A stretch of DNA of 64,000 bases, taken from the NCBI RefSeq assembly GCF_900166965.1, contig NZ_FUZI01000005.1, forward strand, positions 51,282-115,281, written 5' to 3'. The translations under genes were made by a program, and so were the position numbers. Of the stretch, positions 48,149 to 58,031 are shown piece after piece (position 1 is the first letter of the stretch; the number at the start of each line of letters is the position of its first letter). The notes under the pieces were generated by a model. It was given only the letters and a program-made list of their open reading frames with translations. It made no database searches and was not told the DNA's origin. This stretch comes from Photobacterium piscicola. Lineage in GTDB: Bacteria > Pseudomonadota > Gammaproteobacteria > Enterobacterales > Vibrionaceae.

Positions 48149-48880
48149 ATGAGAATTCCACGAATTTACCACCCACAACCTTTACCTAGCCAAGGTACGG
48201 TTATGCTTAGCGACGATGCGGCTAACCATGTTGGCCGTGTAATGCGGATGCAAGTTGGGCAACAAGTATTACTGTTTGATGGCAGTAATGCAGAGTTCCC
48301 TGCTGTTATTAGTAGCGCCAGCAAAAAAAGTGTTGAAGTTGAGATTCAAGCGCGTGTGGAACATAGCATTGAATCACCATTAGATATTCACTTAGGCCAA
48401 GTGATTTCACGTGGTGATAAAATGGAATTCACCATTCAAAAATCAGTTGAACTGGGTGTGAATACTATTACACCGCTTATTTCAGAACGTTGTGGCGTTA
48501 AACTTAATGCTGAACGCTTTGAAAAGAAACTGGAACAGTGGCAGAAAATCGCAATTGCAGCTTGTGAACAATGTGGTCGTAATGTGGTACCCACCATTCG
48601 CCCTGTAATGAAGCTAGAGCAATGGTGCGCTGAAGAATATGATGGTTTAAAACTAAATTTACACCCTCGTGCGCATTATTCAATTAACACCCTCCCTACC
48701 CCAGTAACCAAAGTACGGTTATTGATCGGTCCTGAAGGTGGCTTGTCAGCTGAAGAGATCAGCATGACAGAGCAATATAAATTCGACGAAATTTTATTAG
48801 GCCCACGTGTGTTACGCACTGAGACTACCGCAATGACAGCCATTACCGCACTGCAAGTTCGCTTTGGTGATCTTGGCTGA
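48149..48880 (+). CDS. rsmE: 16S rRNA (uracil1498-N3)-methyltransferase
   Basis: A 243-residue SPOUT enzyme that methylates U1498 of 16S rRNA. An N-terminal PUA-like domain ([12 protein letters not shown]...[12 protein letters not shown]) is followed by the trefoil-knot SAM site [13 protein letters not shown] near 190-202 and [16 protein letters not shown]. It sits 17 bases before gshB, the conserved rsmE-gshB order. Confidence 0.96.
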   Translation: MRIPRIYHPQPLPSQGTVMLSDDAANHVGRVMRMQVGQQVLLFDGSNAEFPAVISSASKKSVEVEIQARVEHSIESPLDIHLGQVISRGDKMEFTIQKSVELGVNTITPLISERCGVKLNAERFEKKLEQWQKIAIAACEQCGRNVVPTIRPVMKLEQWCAEEYDGLKLNLHPRAHYSINTLPTPVTKVRLLIGPEGGLSAEEISMTEQYKFDEILLGPRVLRTETTAMTAITALQVRFGDLG

Positions 48881-48897
48881 GTAATCAGGAGAAAACA

Positions 48898-49848
48898 ATG
48901 ATCAAGCTAGGTATTGTGATGGACCCTATCGAGTCTATCAATATCAAAAAAGATTCGACCTTTGCCATGATGATGGAAGCTCAACGTCGTGGTTGGGAAT
49001 TACACTACATGGAAATGAGTGATCTTTCTTTAGAGCAAGGTGTCGCAATTGCACGTACTCGCACTGTAACTGTAAAAAAAGATCCAAACGATTGGTTTGA
49101 ATTTCATAATGAGCAAGAGATTCCACTCGCGGATCTTGATGCGGTATTAATGCGAAAAGATCCTCCGTTTGATACTGAATACATTTATGCGACTTACATT
49201 CTTGAGCGCGCAGAAGATAACGGTGCATTAATCGTTAACAAACCGCAAAGCCTACGTGATTGTAATGAAAAATTATTTACCGCATGGTTCCCAGAACTAA
49301 CGCCAACCACGATTGTGACCCGTCGTGCCGACAAACTAAAAGCATTCCATAAAGAACACGGTGATGTGATCCTAAAACCGCTTGATGGCATGGGTGGTTC
49401 GTCTATCTTCCGCGTAATGAAAAATGATCCTAACGTATCGGTGATCATCGAAACGCTAACCGCAATGGGTCAAAACTACTGTATGGCACAAACATTCGTG
49501 CCTGATATCAGTAACGGTGATAAGCGTATTTTAGTGGTTGATGGCGAACCAATGCCATACTGCCTTGCGCGTATTCCAGCTAAAGGTGAAACTCGCGGTA
49601 ACTTGGCCGCTGGCGGTCGTGGTGAAGCGCGTCCAATTAGCGACACTGATCGTAAAATTGCAGAAACTGTTGCGCCAATTTTAAAACAGAAAGGCTTGAT
49701 CTTTGTTGGTCTTGATGTGATTGGCGATAAACTCACTGAAATTAACGTAACCAGCCCAACCTGTATTTGTGAAATTGAAGCTGCATTTGATATTTCTATC
49801 ACAGGTAAATTAATGGATGCGATTGAACGCCGTATTAACGCTAACTAA
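48898..49848 (+). CDS. gshB: Glutathione synthetase
   Basis: A 316-residue ATP-grasp ligase joining gamma-glutamylcysteine and glycine. The start KLGIVMDPIESINIKKDSTF, PLDGMGGSSIFRV (glycine-rich ATP loop) and LTEINVTSPTCICEIE near 280-295 are diagnostic. AGGAGAAAACA before the ATG gives a strong Shine-Dalgarno. Probably co-transcribed with rsmE; its own terminator follows. Confidence 0.97.
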   Translation: MIKLGIVMDPIESINIKKDSTFAMMMEAQRRGWELHYMEMSDLSLEQGVAIARTRTVTVKKDPNDWFEFHNEQEIPLADLDAVLMRKDPPFDTEYIYATYILERAEDNGALIVNKPQSLRDCNEKLFTAWFPELTPTTIVTRRADKLKAFHKEHGDVILKPLDGMGGSSIFRVMKNDPNVSVIIETLTAMGQNYCMAQTFVPDISNGDKRILVVDGEPMPYCLARIPAKGETRGNLAAGGRGEARPISDTDRKIAETVAPILKQKGLIFVGLDVIGDKLTEINVTSPTCICEIEAAFDISITGKLMDAIERRINAN

Positions 49849-49891
49849 GATCACCTAAGCGCTAAACATCAGCCATAATCAAACCAAGAAC

Positions 49892-49920
49892 GCAGCGATT
49901 ATTTTTTATCGCTGCTTTTT
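49892..49920 (+). terminator. Terminator of rsmE-gshB
   Basis: GCAGCGAT / ATCGCTGC with an 8-base loop of mostly T, followed by five T residues. Confidence 0.88.
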
Positions 49921-49968
49921 ATTATCAACACCATCATCGGTGCTGACGTGTATTTAATGGTGTTGTAA

Positions 49969-50532
49969 ATGAACCTGACCAATTATTTTCTAGTGGCAAT
50001 GCCCACTATGGAAGATCCAAATTTTAAGCATAGTGTCATTTATGTTTGTGAACATAATGATGAAGGTGCAATGGGTATCATCATTAATCAGCCGATTGAA
50101 ATTTCAATTGTCGACATGCTTGATCAAATTAATATTGAACGTACACAACCATTAATTGACCCGATAAGTATTGAAGCGCCTGTACTTAATGGCGGGCCTG
50201 TCGCAGAAGATCGCGGCTTTGTATTACACTCGATTTCAGCTGATTATAACTCCAGTATTACTATCACGCCTCAACTTGCCGTTACCACCTCATTAGATAT
50301 TTTGGCTCAACTGGGCACCCAGCAAGCACCACAACAATTTATTGTGGCCCTTGGTTATGCGGGTTGGGATGTCGGTCAACTTGAGCAAGAATTAGCGAAT
50401 AATAATTGGCTAACCATTGAAGCAGATAGCGATATTATTTTTTCCACTCCGATAGATCAGCGCTGGCAGCAAGCCCTTGCAAAATTGGGCATTAGCCCAG
50501 CGAATCTGTCATCAGATATAGGCCATGCATGA
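49969..50532 (+). CDS. yqgE: YqgE/AlgH (UPF0301) family protein
   Basis: A 187-residue protein of the UPF0301 family: [33 protein letters not shown], in sections, and [16 protein letters not shown], then [16 protein letters not shown]. The biochemical role is unknown; AlgH in Pseudomonas was linked to alginate regulation. It overlaps ruvX by 4 bases (ATGA), the conserved yqgE-ruvX pair. Confidence 0.95.
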   Translation: MNLTNYFLVAMPTMEDPNFKHSVIYVCEHNDEGAMGIIINQPIEISIVDMLDQINIERTQPLIDPISIEAPVLNGGPVAEDRGFVLHSISADYNSSITITPQLAVTTSLDILAQLGTQQAPQQFIVALGYAGWDVGQLEQELANNNWLTIEADSDIIFSTPIDQRWQQALAKLGISPANLSSDIGHA

Positions 50533-50960
50533 GTCAATCTCGCAGCGTATTAAGCTTTGATTACGGCACCAAAAGTATTGGTGTTGCTATCGGTCAAGAA
50601 CTTACTGGTACTGCCAGTCCCCTCGCCGCTTTAAAAGCCAAAGATGGTATTCCTAATTGGGATGACATTGAAAAGATCCTTAAAGAATGGCAACCCGATT
50701 TAATCGTAGTGGGATTACCATTAGATCTTGAAGGTAAAGAACTAGAAACTATCGCACCACGGGCCAAGAAATTTGCTAATCGTATTCATGGTCGATTTGG
50801 TTACGCGGTTGAATTGCACGATGAACGTTTAAGTACTGTAGAAGCAAAAGCAGATTTATTTGAACGCGGTGGTTATCGTTCATTAAGTAAAGGTAACATC
50901 GATTCACAATCAGCCGTGGTCATTTTGGAAAGCTGGTTTGAGCGTCAATATGGCGCTTAA
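50529..50960 (+). CDS. ruvX: RuvX/YqgF, RNase H-like nuclease
   Basis: A 143-residue protein with an RNase H-like fold, implicated in 16S rRNA 5' maturation and named as a putative Holliday junction resolvase. Catalytic-type acidic residues are in [15 protein letters not shown] (D11), [10 protein letters not shown] and [11 protein letters not shown], and the C-terminal [12 protein letters not shown] completes the site. Co-translated with yqgE. Confidence 0.96.
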   Translation: MSQSRSVLSFDYGTKSIGVAIGQELTGTASPLAALKAKDGIPNWDDIEKILKEWQPDLIVVGLPLDLEGKELETIAPRAKKFANRIHGRFGYAVELHDERLSTVEAKADLFERGGYRSLSKGNIDSQSAVVILESWFERQYGA

Positions 50961-51005
50961 TTTCATCTGATTTAACCTTTAAAAAATCAGCTATAAACCA
51001 ATAAA

Positions 51006-51040
51006 AAAGACAAACGAGAATTCTCGTTTGTCTTTTTTTT
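51006..51040 (+). terminator. Terminator of yqgE-ruvX
   Basis: A 30-bp perfect palindrome (AAAGACAAACGAGAA and its complement, centred on GAATTC) followed by a T-run. Confidence 0.9.
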
Positions 51041-51280
51041 ATGCAGTACAGCTTTTGCAAATAAGATCATCACAAAGCTGATCTCTATTTTTGAGCACCA
51101 CTACTGTCTTACTCAAAGCCCTATGATTACTTGCTTGATCAGCTTGTACAGCTTTTGGATCATTTAAACCCAAAAGCTATTTTAGTAAACGTCATTTATT
51201 AGAATAAAAAACAAATAACATTAAAATCAATAAATTAAACAAAACATACATTACTATCCATTGTGGCGATTAATTTCACT

Positions 51281-51310
51281 ATGATGATCCTTTTGCAAAA
51301 GGATCATCAT
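51281..51310. repeat. 30-bp perfect palindrome after pilU
   Basis: ATGATGATCCTTTTG joined to its exact complement forms a 14-bp stem with a two-base loop, 8 bases past the pilU stop. There is no U-run on the pilU strand, so it is not a textbook terminator. Confidence 0.75.
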
Positions 51311-51318
51311 AGGCTTTA

Positions 51319-52422
51319 TTAATTTTCTAATGCCACACCCGATAAGCTATTCAATGAATTAGCATCAGGATCACCAATTTTAATCATTAACCGTAAATCA
51401 TTAGCAGAGTCGGCGTGATGAAGTGCATCTTGCTCGCTGATCTTTCCTTCATTAAATAATGCATACAATGATTGATCAAACGTTCTCATTCCAGCTTCAG
51501 TCGATTTGGCCATTACACCTTTAATTTCATACAACTCACCGCGTCGAATTAAATCAGCCACTCGTGGTGTATTAAGTAATAACTCATACACACCATGACG
51601 CCCCTCTCCATTAGCATCTGCGATTAATTGCTGCGCCAAAATACATTTTAAATTAAGTGATAAATCAAATAAAAATTGATCACGTCGCTCTTTAGGCACT
51701 AAATGTAAAATACGTTCTAATGCTTGGTTAGCATTATTGGCATGCAAAGTTGCCATACATAAATGGCCCGTCTCAGCAAAATTCATCGCGTATTCCATGG
51801 TTTCACGAGTACGAATTTCACCGATTAAAATCATGTCTGGGGCTTGGCGTAAGGAGTTTTTTAGCGCCACTTCATAACTGGCAGTATCCAGTCCAACTTC
51901 ACGCTGAGTCACAATGCATTTGTTGTGCTTGTGAACAAATTCAATCGGATCTTCAACCGTTAAAATATGACCACTTCGATGCTGATTTCGATAACCTGTC
52001 ATTGCCGCCATCGAGGTTGATTTTCCCGATCCCGTAGCACCAACAATAAGAACTAAACCTCGCTTTGAAAGTGCCAGTCGTTCCATATCTATGGGTAATT
52101 TCAAATCACTCATTTGTGGTATTTGGGTTTCAATACGACGAATCACCATTCCAGGTAATTCTTGTTGCCAAAAAGCACTGACACGAAATCGAAGGTCATT
52201 ACGAACTAAAGCAAAATTAGCTTCTTTGGTGCTAAAAAATTCTTGTCTAAGGTTCGTATCCATAGCTTGATCAAATAGGCTATCAACACCACTTCGATTT
52301 AACACTTCACCGACACTATGTAAATTACCATCAATTTTTAATAAGCAAGCTGAAGCAACAGTGATGTATAAATCAGAAGCTTTTTTAGCCACCATTTGCT
52401 CAAGAATGTCATCTAACGTCAT
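51319..52422 (-). CDS. pilU: Type IV pilus retraction ATPase PilU
   Basis: A 367-residue hexameric secretion-type ATPase that helps PilT pull in type IV pili. Walker A GATGSGKST has K134; the Asp box VEDPIEF and the Walker B-like LIGEIRTRETMEYA follow, plus the His box GHLCMATLHANNA. It differs from PilT in the N-terminal MTLDDILEQMVAKKASDLYI and in having a C-terminal extension. It lies 21 bases downstream of pilT, as in vibrios and pseudomonads. Confidence 0.95.
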   Translation of the reverse strand: MTLDDILEQMVAKKASDLYITVASACLLKIDGNLHSVGEVLNRSGVDSLFDQAMDTNLRQEFFSTKEANFALVRNDLRFRVSAFWQQELPGMVIRRIETQIPQMSDLKLPIDMERLALSKRGLVLIVGATGSGKSTSMAAMTGYRNQHRSGHILTVEDPIEFVHKHNKCIVTQREVGLDTASYEVALKNSLRQAPDMILIGEIRTRETMEYAMNFAETGHLCMATLHANNANQALERILHLVPKERRDQFLFDLSLNLKCILAQQLIADANGEGRHGVYELLLNTPRVADLIRRGELYEIKGVMAKSTEAGMRTFDQSLYALFNEGKISEQDALHHADSANDLRLMIKIGDPDANSLNSLSGVALEN

Positions 52423-52443
52423 GTGGTTATTCCTTTAACTTTC

Positions 52444-53481
52444 TTAAAAATTGCTTTTGCTACGATCCAGAACACGACGTCCTTCTTCAGCTTCGACCAT
52501 TCCTTGTGCCACCAGCATTTTTACACTTTGTTCCATAGTCTGCATGCCAAGTGAAGAACCGGTTTGAATCATTGAATACATCTGAGCAATTTTATCTTCA
52601 CGGATTAAATTTCGAATAGCGGGGGTAGCCATCATCACTTCATGACAAGCAACTCGCCCACCAGAAGTACACTTCAATAAATTTTGAGCCACAACCGCGC
52701 GTAATGATTCAGATAACATTGAACGTACCATCGATTTATCATGGCCGGGAAAGACGTCAATAATACGATCGACCGTTTTAGCCGCTGAGCTAGTATGCAA
52801 GGTGCCTAAAACTAAATGTCCGGTTTCAGCCGCCGTTAATGCCAAACTAATCGTTTCTTGATCGCGCAACTCACCCACCACAATCACATCGGGATCTTCA
52901 CGTAACGATGACCGCAGGGCATTTTGAAAGCTCAGCGTGTCACGATGCACTTCACGTTGGTTGATCAAACAACTTTTACTGGTATGGACAAATTCAATCG
53001 GATCTTCAATCGTCAAAATATGGCGTTGATAGTTGCTATTGATGTAATCTATTAAGGCGGCAATAGTGGTTGATTTACCCGAGCCCGTTGCGCCCGTCAC
53101 TAACACGAGACCACGGTTAAGCTGGGCAATATCATAAAAAACCTCAGGCACATTCAATGATGCTAAAGTAGGAATATGAATAGGGATGGTACGCAGCACA
53201 GCAGAACAACCGCGCGATTGATGAAAAGCGTTAATCCTAAAACGGCCGATATCAGGTAATTCAAAAGAAAAATCGACTTCTAATTTTTCTTCATACTCTC
53301 GACGTTGGGCATCGTTCATAATATCAAAAATCAATCGATGCACTTCACTGTGAGTTAAAGCAGGCAAACTGAGCTTTCTTACATCGCCATCAACTCTTAT
53401 CATTGGTGGAACACCCGCAGAAAGATGCAGATCTGATGCGTTATGCTTTACACTAAAATCGAGTAATTCGGTGATATCCAT
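52444..53481 (-). CDS. pilT: Type IV pilus retraction ATPase PilT
   Basis: A 345-residue motor ATPase for twitching motility and DNA uptake. Walker A GATGSGKST (K136), VEDPIEFVHTS, VVGELRDQETISLALTAAETGH and the AIRNLIREDK motif needed for retraction are intact. The ATG at 53481 (MDITELLDFSVK) is preferred over 53487. It is divergent from yggS, which starts only 26 bases away, so the promoters must overlap. Confidence 0.96.
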   Translation of the reverse strand: MDITELLDFSVKHNASDLHLSAGVPPMIRVDGDVRKLSLPALTHSEVHRLIFDIMNDAQRREYEEKLEVDFSFELPDIGRFRINAFHQSRGCSAVLRTIPIHIPTLASLNVPEVFYDIAQLNRGLVLVTGATGSGKSTTIAALIDYINSNYQRHILTIEDPIEFVHTSKSCLINQREVHRDTLSFQNALRSSLREDPDVIVVGELRDQETISLALTAAETGHLVLGTLHTSSAAKTVDRIIDVFPGHDKSMVRSMLSESLRAVVAQNLLKCTSGGRVACHEVMMATPAIRNLIREDKIAQMYSMIQTGSSLGMQTMEQSVKMLVAQGMVEAEEGRRVLDRSKSNF

Positions 53482-53506
53482 AAACAACTTTCCTCAAGAA
53501 TCAATT

Positions 53507-54217
53507 ATGAATAGTATCAAGCAAAATATTACACAGGTCATCAATGAGATGGCACTCGCAACTGAAAAATGCGGCAGAAACATCGATTCGGTGCAATTGT
53601 TAGCGGTAAGTAAGACCAAGCCCGTTGTAGCGATCGAACAAGCAATTGACGCAGGTCTGGTTGCTTTTGGTGAAAATTACGTTCAAGAAGGGGTTGATAA
53701 AGTCAATTACTTTGCGAGTCACCCCGCCGCGGAGAAATTAGTATGGCATTTTATTGGTCCAATTCAGTCCAATAAGACTCGTCCCATCGCTGAGCATTTT
53801 GATTGGGTGCATTCAATTGATCGCCTTAAAACAGCGACACGCTTAAATGAACAACGACCAGCAACCATGGCACCGTTAAATGTGTTGTTACAAGTTAATA
53901 CCAGTGGTGAAGCGAGTAAATCTGGTATCAATGCTGATGAAGCAATGGCACTTGCGGCGGAAATTGCCACCATGCCGCAATTAGTTTTACGCGGATTAAT
54001 GTCGATTCCACAACCTGAAACCGATTATGATAGTCAGTTCGCTGCATTTAAAAAACTGGCCGATTTATTAGAACAACTGAAGCCACACCATCCACAGCTA
54101 GATACATTATCAATGGGCATGAGTGGTGACATGGAAGCGGCAATTGCAGCTGGCAGCACTATGGTTCGAATTGGCACAGCTCTGTTTGGTGCACGTGATT
54201 ACGGCAGCCAAGCCTAA
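53507..54217 (+). CDS. yggS: PLP-binding homeostasis protein YggS
   Basis: A 236-residue alanine-racemase-like fold III protein that binds pyridoxal phosphate and buffers vitamin B6 and amino-acid pools, with no clear enzyme activity in the family. The PLP lysine is in LLAVSKTKPV, and FGENYVQEG, WHFIGPIQSNKTR and LSMGMSGDMEAAI are conserved. The ATG at 53507 was chosen over 53471, which would overlap pilT. It starts yggS-proC-yggT-yggU. Confidence 0.96.
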   Translation: MNSIKQNITQVINEMALATEKCGRNIDSVQLLAVSKTKPVVAIEQAIDAGLVAFGENYVQEGVDKVNYFASHPAAEKLVWHFIGPIQSNKTRPIAEHFDWVHSIDRLKTATRLNEQRPATMAPLNVLLQVNTSGEASKSGINADEAMALAAEIATMPQLVLRGLMSIPQPETDYDSQFAAFKKLADLLEQLKPHHPQLDTLSMGMSGDMEAAIAAGSTMVRIGTALFGARDYGSQA

Positions 54218-54309
54218 CAATAATTTTTAGATCTTAACGATAGTCTTCAATTACGGTCAACGACTCAGCCTACTTGTTTGCGCGTCGTACCAACAGCAAA
54301 GGATATTAC

Positions 54310-55128
54310 ATGGAACAGCGTTCTATCGCCTTTATCGGTGCCGGTAACATGGCCCGTTCAATCATCGCTGGATTAATTGCCAGTGGTTATGACGCGAGTA
54401 AAATTACCGCGACAGCGCCAAGCAAAACCCGTCTCGCACCGTTAAGCGCTGATTTTGGTATTCATACCGATAGTGATAACCTACGTGCAGCGCAACAAGC
54501 TGATGTCATCGTACTGGCAGTGAAACCACAATTAATGGCTGAAGTGTGTTTGCCATTGCAAGCGGTAGATTTCAGTAATAAATTAGTGATCTCTATTGCT
54601 GCAGGTATTAATAGTGCGCGGCTAGCAACCATGCTTGATAGCCAATTACACTTAGTACGCGTAATGCCAAACACACCAGCATTAATTGGTAAAGGCATGA
54701 GCGGTTTATATGCAGATGCAACATTAGCGCCGCAAGATCATCAGTTTGCCAGCCAGCTATTACAAGCCGTCGGGGAAATTTGCTGGGTTAAACAAGAAGC
54801 AGATATCAATGGTATTATTGCCGCAGCAGGCAGTGCGCCCGCTTACTTCTTCTTGTTTATGGAAGCGATTCAACAGCAAGCGATGGCACAAGGTTTTGAT
54901 GAACAAACAGCACGACTGCTCGTTCAACAAACCGCATTAGGCGCAGCAGAAATGGTGCAAGCAAATCCTGACACGGATCTGGCTACACTACGTCAGCAAG
55001 TGACTTCTAAAGGTGGCACTACAGCAGAAGCGATTAATACGTTCAATCAGCATCATTTAACAGAAATCGTGGCTAAAGCAATGCAAGCTGCTGTTGCTCG
55101 TGCTCAAGAAATGGAACAATTGTTTTAA
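54310..55128 (+). CDS. proC: Pyrroline-5-carboxylate reductase
   Basis: A 272-residue NAD(P)H enzyme for the last step of proline synthesis. The Rossmann start IAFIGAGNMARSIIAGL, VLAVKPQLM, VRVMPNTPALIGKGMSG and the C-terminal LRQQVTSKGGTTAEAI signature are present. The ATG at 54310 is preferred over 54274. It lies downstream of yggS and 9 bases before yggT. Confidence 0.96.
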   Translation: MEQRSIAFIGAGNMARSIIAGLIASGYDASKITATAPSKTRLAPLSADFGIHTDSDNLRAAQQADVIVLAVKPQLMAEVCLPLQAVDFSNKLVISIAAGINSARLATMLDSQLHLVRVMPNTPALIGKGMSGLYADATLAPQDHQFASQLLQAVGEICWVKQEADINGIIAAAGSAPAYFFLFMEAIQQQAMAQGFDEQTARLLVQQTALGAAEMVQANPDTDLATLRQQVTSKGGTTAEAINTFNQHHLTEIVAKAMQAAVARAQEMEQLF

Positions 55129-55137
55129 GGTTTAATT

Positions 55138-55695
55138 ATGAATTCACTCGCTTTTTTAATTACCACAGTCTTTGATCTCTACATCATGATTGTGTTGCTA
55201 CGTGTTTGGTTACAATGGTCACGAGCAGATTTTTATAACCCGTTCTCACAATTTATTGTCAAAGCAACTCAACCAGTTGTGGCACCGCTACGTCGTGTGA
55301 TCCCATCAGTGGGTTCATTTGATATGGCAACCATCTTGTTTGGTTACCTATTGTGTGTGGCTAAGTTTGTTTTACTGCAATTGGCGCTAACAGGTGGAGC
55401 ATCAGCATTTAGTCCAATGTTCTTATTCTTTGGTCTATTAGCATTCTTAAAAGCCGCTGGCGGTTTATTATTCTGGGTACTATTAATTCGTGCCATTTTA
55501 AGTTGGGTAAGCCAAGGTCGCAGCCCAATGGAATATGTCATGCACCAACTAACAGAACCACTAATGGCACCGATTCGTCGCGTTCTGCCAGCGATGGGTG
55601 GTCTTGATTTAAGTATTCTGGTGATCTTCTTAGGCTTGCAGTTTGCTAACTATTTAATGGGTGATTTAATTGGTCCAATTTGGTTCCAGTTATGA
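55138..55695 (+). CDS. yggT: YggT family membrane protein
   Basis: A 185-residue inner-membrane protein containing two YGGT repeats, each with a pair of spans and a motif of the type [19 protein letters not shown] or [17 protein letters not shown], followed by P-x3-P-x-R-R. E. coli YggT has been linked to osmotic stress; the mechanism is unknown. It overlaps yggU by 4 bases. Confidence 0.94.
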   Translation: MNSLAFLITTVFDLYIMIVLLRVWLQWSRADFYNPFSQFIVKATQPVVAPLRRVIPSVGSFDMATILFGYLLCVAKFVLLQLALTGGASAFSPMFLFFGLLAFLKAAGGLLFWVLLIRAILSWVSQGRSPMEYVMHQLTEPLMAPIRRVLPAMGGLDLSILVIFLGLQFANYLMGDLIGPIWFQL

Positions 55696-55988
55696 GTGAT
55701 AATGCTGTATTTCGCCAAGGTGATGATGTCGTTATTCGACTTTACATTCAACCTAAAGCCAGCCGTGATCAAATAGTTGGTCTGCATGGTGGTGAAGTTA
55801 AAATTGCCATTACAGCCCCCCCGGTTGATGGTAAAGCGAATGCACATTTAGCCAAATACTTAGCCAAGCAATTTAAAGTAGCAAAAGGATTAGTGCACGT
55901 GGAAAAAGGCTTTCAAGGTCGCCATAAGCAAATCCGTATCGAAGATCCTAAGCAGATCCCTGAAACTATCGCTAATTTAATGCAATAG
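55692..55988 (+). CDS. yggU: YggU (DUF167) family protein
   Basis: A 98-residue small alpha/beta protein of the DUF167/UPF0235 family: [20 protein letters not shown], then [18 protein letters not shown]. Function unknown. The ATG at 55692 overlaps the yggT stop (ATGA), so the longer frame from 55680 is unlikely. Last gene of the proC group, before a terminator. Confidence 0.94.
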   Translation: MSDNAVFRQGDDVVIRLYIQPKASRDQIVGLHGGEVKIAITAPPVDGKANAHLAKYLAKQFKVAKGLVHVEKGFQGRHKQIRIEDPKQIPETIANLMQ

Positions 55989-56021
55989 CTTTGCTGCCAG
56001 TTACTATTGTTAAAAAAGCGA

Positions 56022-56047
56022 ATATCATTCTGATGTTCGCTTTTTTT
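56022..56047 (+). terminator. Terminator of yggS-proC-yggT-yggU
   Basis: AGCGAATATCA and TGATGTTCGCT pair (one G-U), flanked by A- and T-runs. Confidence 0.88.
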
Positions 56048-56160
56048 ATATTCAATCATCCCTCATAACATAACCTTGCTGAGTGCTCGACTTTGTTATT
56101 ATTCCCACAACGGCTATCATAGCGGCCATTAACGAATGAACGTTTTCAAAAGGCATCAAT

Positions 56161-56751
56161 ATGAGCAAACTGGTACTGGCAACAGGCAATCAAGGCAAAG
56201 TAAAAGAAATGGCTTCCCTACTTGCTGACTTTGGATTTGATGTGGTCGCTCAAAGCGATTTTAATGTTTCAGAAGTAGCAGAAACAGGCACCACGTTTAT
56301 TGAAAATGCGATCATCAAAGCGCGCCATGCTGCCAAAGAAACCGGTTGTGCTGCGATTGCTGATGATTCAGGACTTGAGGTTGATTTCCTACAAGGTGCG
56401 CCGGGTATTTATTCAGCTCGTTTTGCCGGTGAAGGTGCAACGGATGCCGAAAACATTGATAAATTACTTGCAGCAATGGACGGTGTTCCAGAAGCACAAC
56501 GTAGTGCGCGTTTCCATTGTGTCTTAGTGATGATGCGTCACGAAAATGATCCAACGCCTCTTGTGTGTCATGGCTCGTGGGAAGGTAGTATTTTAACTGA
56601 ACGTCATGGCGACAATGGCTTTGGTTATGATCCGATTTTCTGGGTACCTGAAGATCAATGTGCTTCAGCGCAACTTGACCCAAGTCGTAAAAAGCAACTA
56701 TCACACCGTGGTAAAGCACTTCAACAACTTTTCAGTGCACTAAAAGGCTAA
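56161..56751 (+). CDS. rdgB: dITP/XTP pyrophosphatase RdgB
   Basis: A 196-residue Ham1-type enzyme that removes inosine and xanthosine triphosphates from the pool. [18 protein letters not shown], the metal-binding [25 protein letters not shown] and [10 protein letters not shown] are conserved. It ends 3 bases before hemW, the standard rdgB-hemW pair. Confidence 0.97.
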   Translation: MSKLVLATGNQGKVKEMASLLADFGFDVVAQSDFNVSEVAETGTTFIENAIIKARHAAKETGCAAIADDSGLEVDFLQGAPGIYSARFAGEGATDAENIDKLLAAMDGVPEAQRSARFHCVLVMMRHENDPTPLVCHGSWEGSILTERHGDNGFGYDPIFWVPEDQCASAQLDPSRKKQLSHRGKALQQLFSALKG

Positions 56752-56754
56752 CTC

Positions 56755-57915
56755 ATGCTTGTTCCTCCACCACTCAGCTTATATGTTCACATTCCTTGGT
56801 GTGTCCAAAAGTGCCCCTATTGCGACTTTAATTCGCATGCGCTAAAAACTGAATTGCCAGAACTTGATTATATTGATGCGCTCATTGATGATCTCGAAAC
56901 CGATCTGATGGCATATCAATTAGTGAATGGTCAACGACCACTGCATTCAATTTTTATTGGTGGTGGTACGCCAAGTTTAATTTCTCCCTCTGAAATTGGT
57001 CGCTTACTGGCCGCCATTGAAAGCCGTATTCCATTTAGTGACACTATTGAAATCACCATGGAAGCCAATCCGGGTACGGTTGAAGCGGGACGCTTTGATG
57101 GTTATCGCCAAGCGGGGGTGAACCGAATTTCAATTGGTATTCAAAGTTTCCAAGATCAAAAATTACAGCGTTTAGGGCGTATTCACGGTAGCCAAGAAGC
57201 GATTAAGGCAATTGAACTGGCACAATCGGCTGGATTAAACAGCTTTAATACCGATCTGATGCATGGCTTACCCGATCAATCTATTGCAGATGCGATCAGT
57301 GATCTTAAGCAAGCGATCGCCCTTGATCCGCCACATCTATCTTGGTATCAGCTGACAATTGAGCCCAATACATTGTATTACTCAAAACCACCGACATTAC
57401 CTGATGACGATGATTTATGGGATATTTTTGAGCAAGGTCATTCCTTGCTAACTGCTGCGGGTTACCAGCAATATGAAATTTCTGGTTACAGTAAGCCCGG
57501 AAAGCAATGCCAACATAATCTTAATTATTGGCGCTTTGGCGATTACTTAGGTATTGGCTGTGGCGCGCATGGAAAAATCAGTTTTGATGATGGGCGTATT
57601 ATTCGCACCGTAAAGGTCAAACATCCTCGTGGATATTTACAAGCGAATAAGCCTTATTTAAGCGAGCAAATTGCGGTGGCTGATAGCGAACGTCCATTTG
57701 AGTTTTTCATGAACAGATTTCGATTATTAGAAGCGTGTCCAAAGCAAGACTTCATTGATCGTACTGGTTTACCGTTGACGACCATTGAAGCCAATATTGA
57801 TTGGGCAATTGAGCAAAATTATTTACAAGATAATGGCGATCAATGGCAGATCACCGAGCATGGTAAATTATTCTTAAATGATTTATTAGCCGCTTTTGTT
57901 GAAGATGATGAATAA
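56755..57915 (+). CDS. hemW: Radical SAM heme chaperone HemW
   Basis: A 386-residue protein once called oxygen-independent coproporphyrinogen oxidase-like. The cluster cysteines are C16, C20 and C23 (WCVQKCPYCDFNSH). HemW proteins bind haem and deliver it to respiratory enzymes; they lack the further cysteine of true HemN just after the radical SAM motif (here F follows D). IFIGGGTPSLIS and GIGCGAHGKI are typical. Co-transcribed with rdgB. Confidence 0.95.
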   Translation: MLVPPPLSLYVHIPWCVQKCPYCDFNSHALKTELPELDYIDALIDDLETDLMAYQLVNGQRPLHSIFIGGGTPSLISPSEIGRLLAAIESRIPFSDTIEITMEANPGTVEAGRFDGYRQAGVNRISIGIQSFQDQKLQRLGRIHGSQEAIKAIELAQSAGLNSFNTDLMHGLPDQSIADAISDLKQAIALDPPHLSWYQLTIEPNTLYYSKPPTLPDDDDLWDIFEQGHSLLTAAGYQQYEISGYSKPGKQCQHNLNYWRFGDYLGIGCGAHGKISFDDGRIIRTVKVKHPRGYLQANKPYLSEQIAVADSERPFEFFMNRFRLLEACPKQDFIDRTGLPLTTIEANIDWAIEQNYLQDNGDQWQITEHGKLFLNDLLAAFVEDDE

Positions 57916-57960
57916 TTAACCCACTCGTAAATCTTCAATATCTCTCATCAAAATAATCAA

Positions 57961-57992
57961 AAAAAGCGATCTCATCCTGTGAATCGCTTTTT
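57961..57992. terminator. Bidirectional terminator between hemW and the YggN-like gene
   Basis: AAAAAGCGAT / ATCGCTTTTT, a 10-bp stem with a 12-base loop, A-run left and T-run right, between convergent genes. Confidence 0.88.
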
Positions 57993-58031
57993 TTAGTTAC
58001 CGTTCATCAAAGATCAAAATAACTAAGCTGC

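Larger units (their letters stand above)
50961..51318. other. Convergent gap between ruvX and pilU
   Basis: About 358 bases holding the ruvX terminator, AGCTTTTGG / CCAAAAGCT (51150-51158 and 51170-51178), and a 30-bp palindrome at 51281-51310. No gene is seen. Confidence 0.65.

Noticed and set aside
56315..56719. 134-codon reading frame antisense to rdgB
   Set aside because: It lies wholly inside rdgB, has His-rich low-quality composition and no ribosome-binding site; it is a shadow frame.
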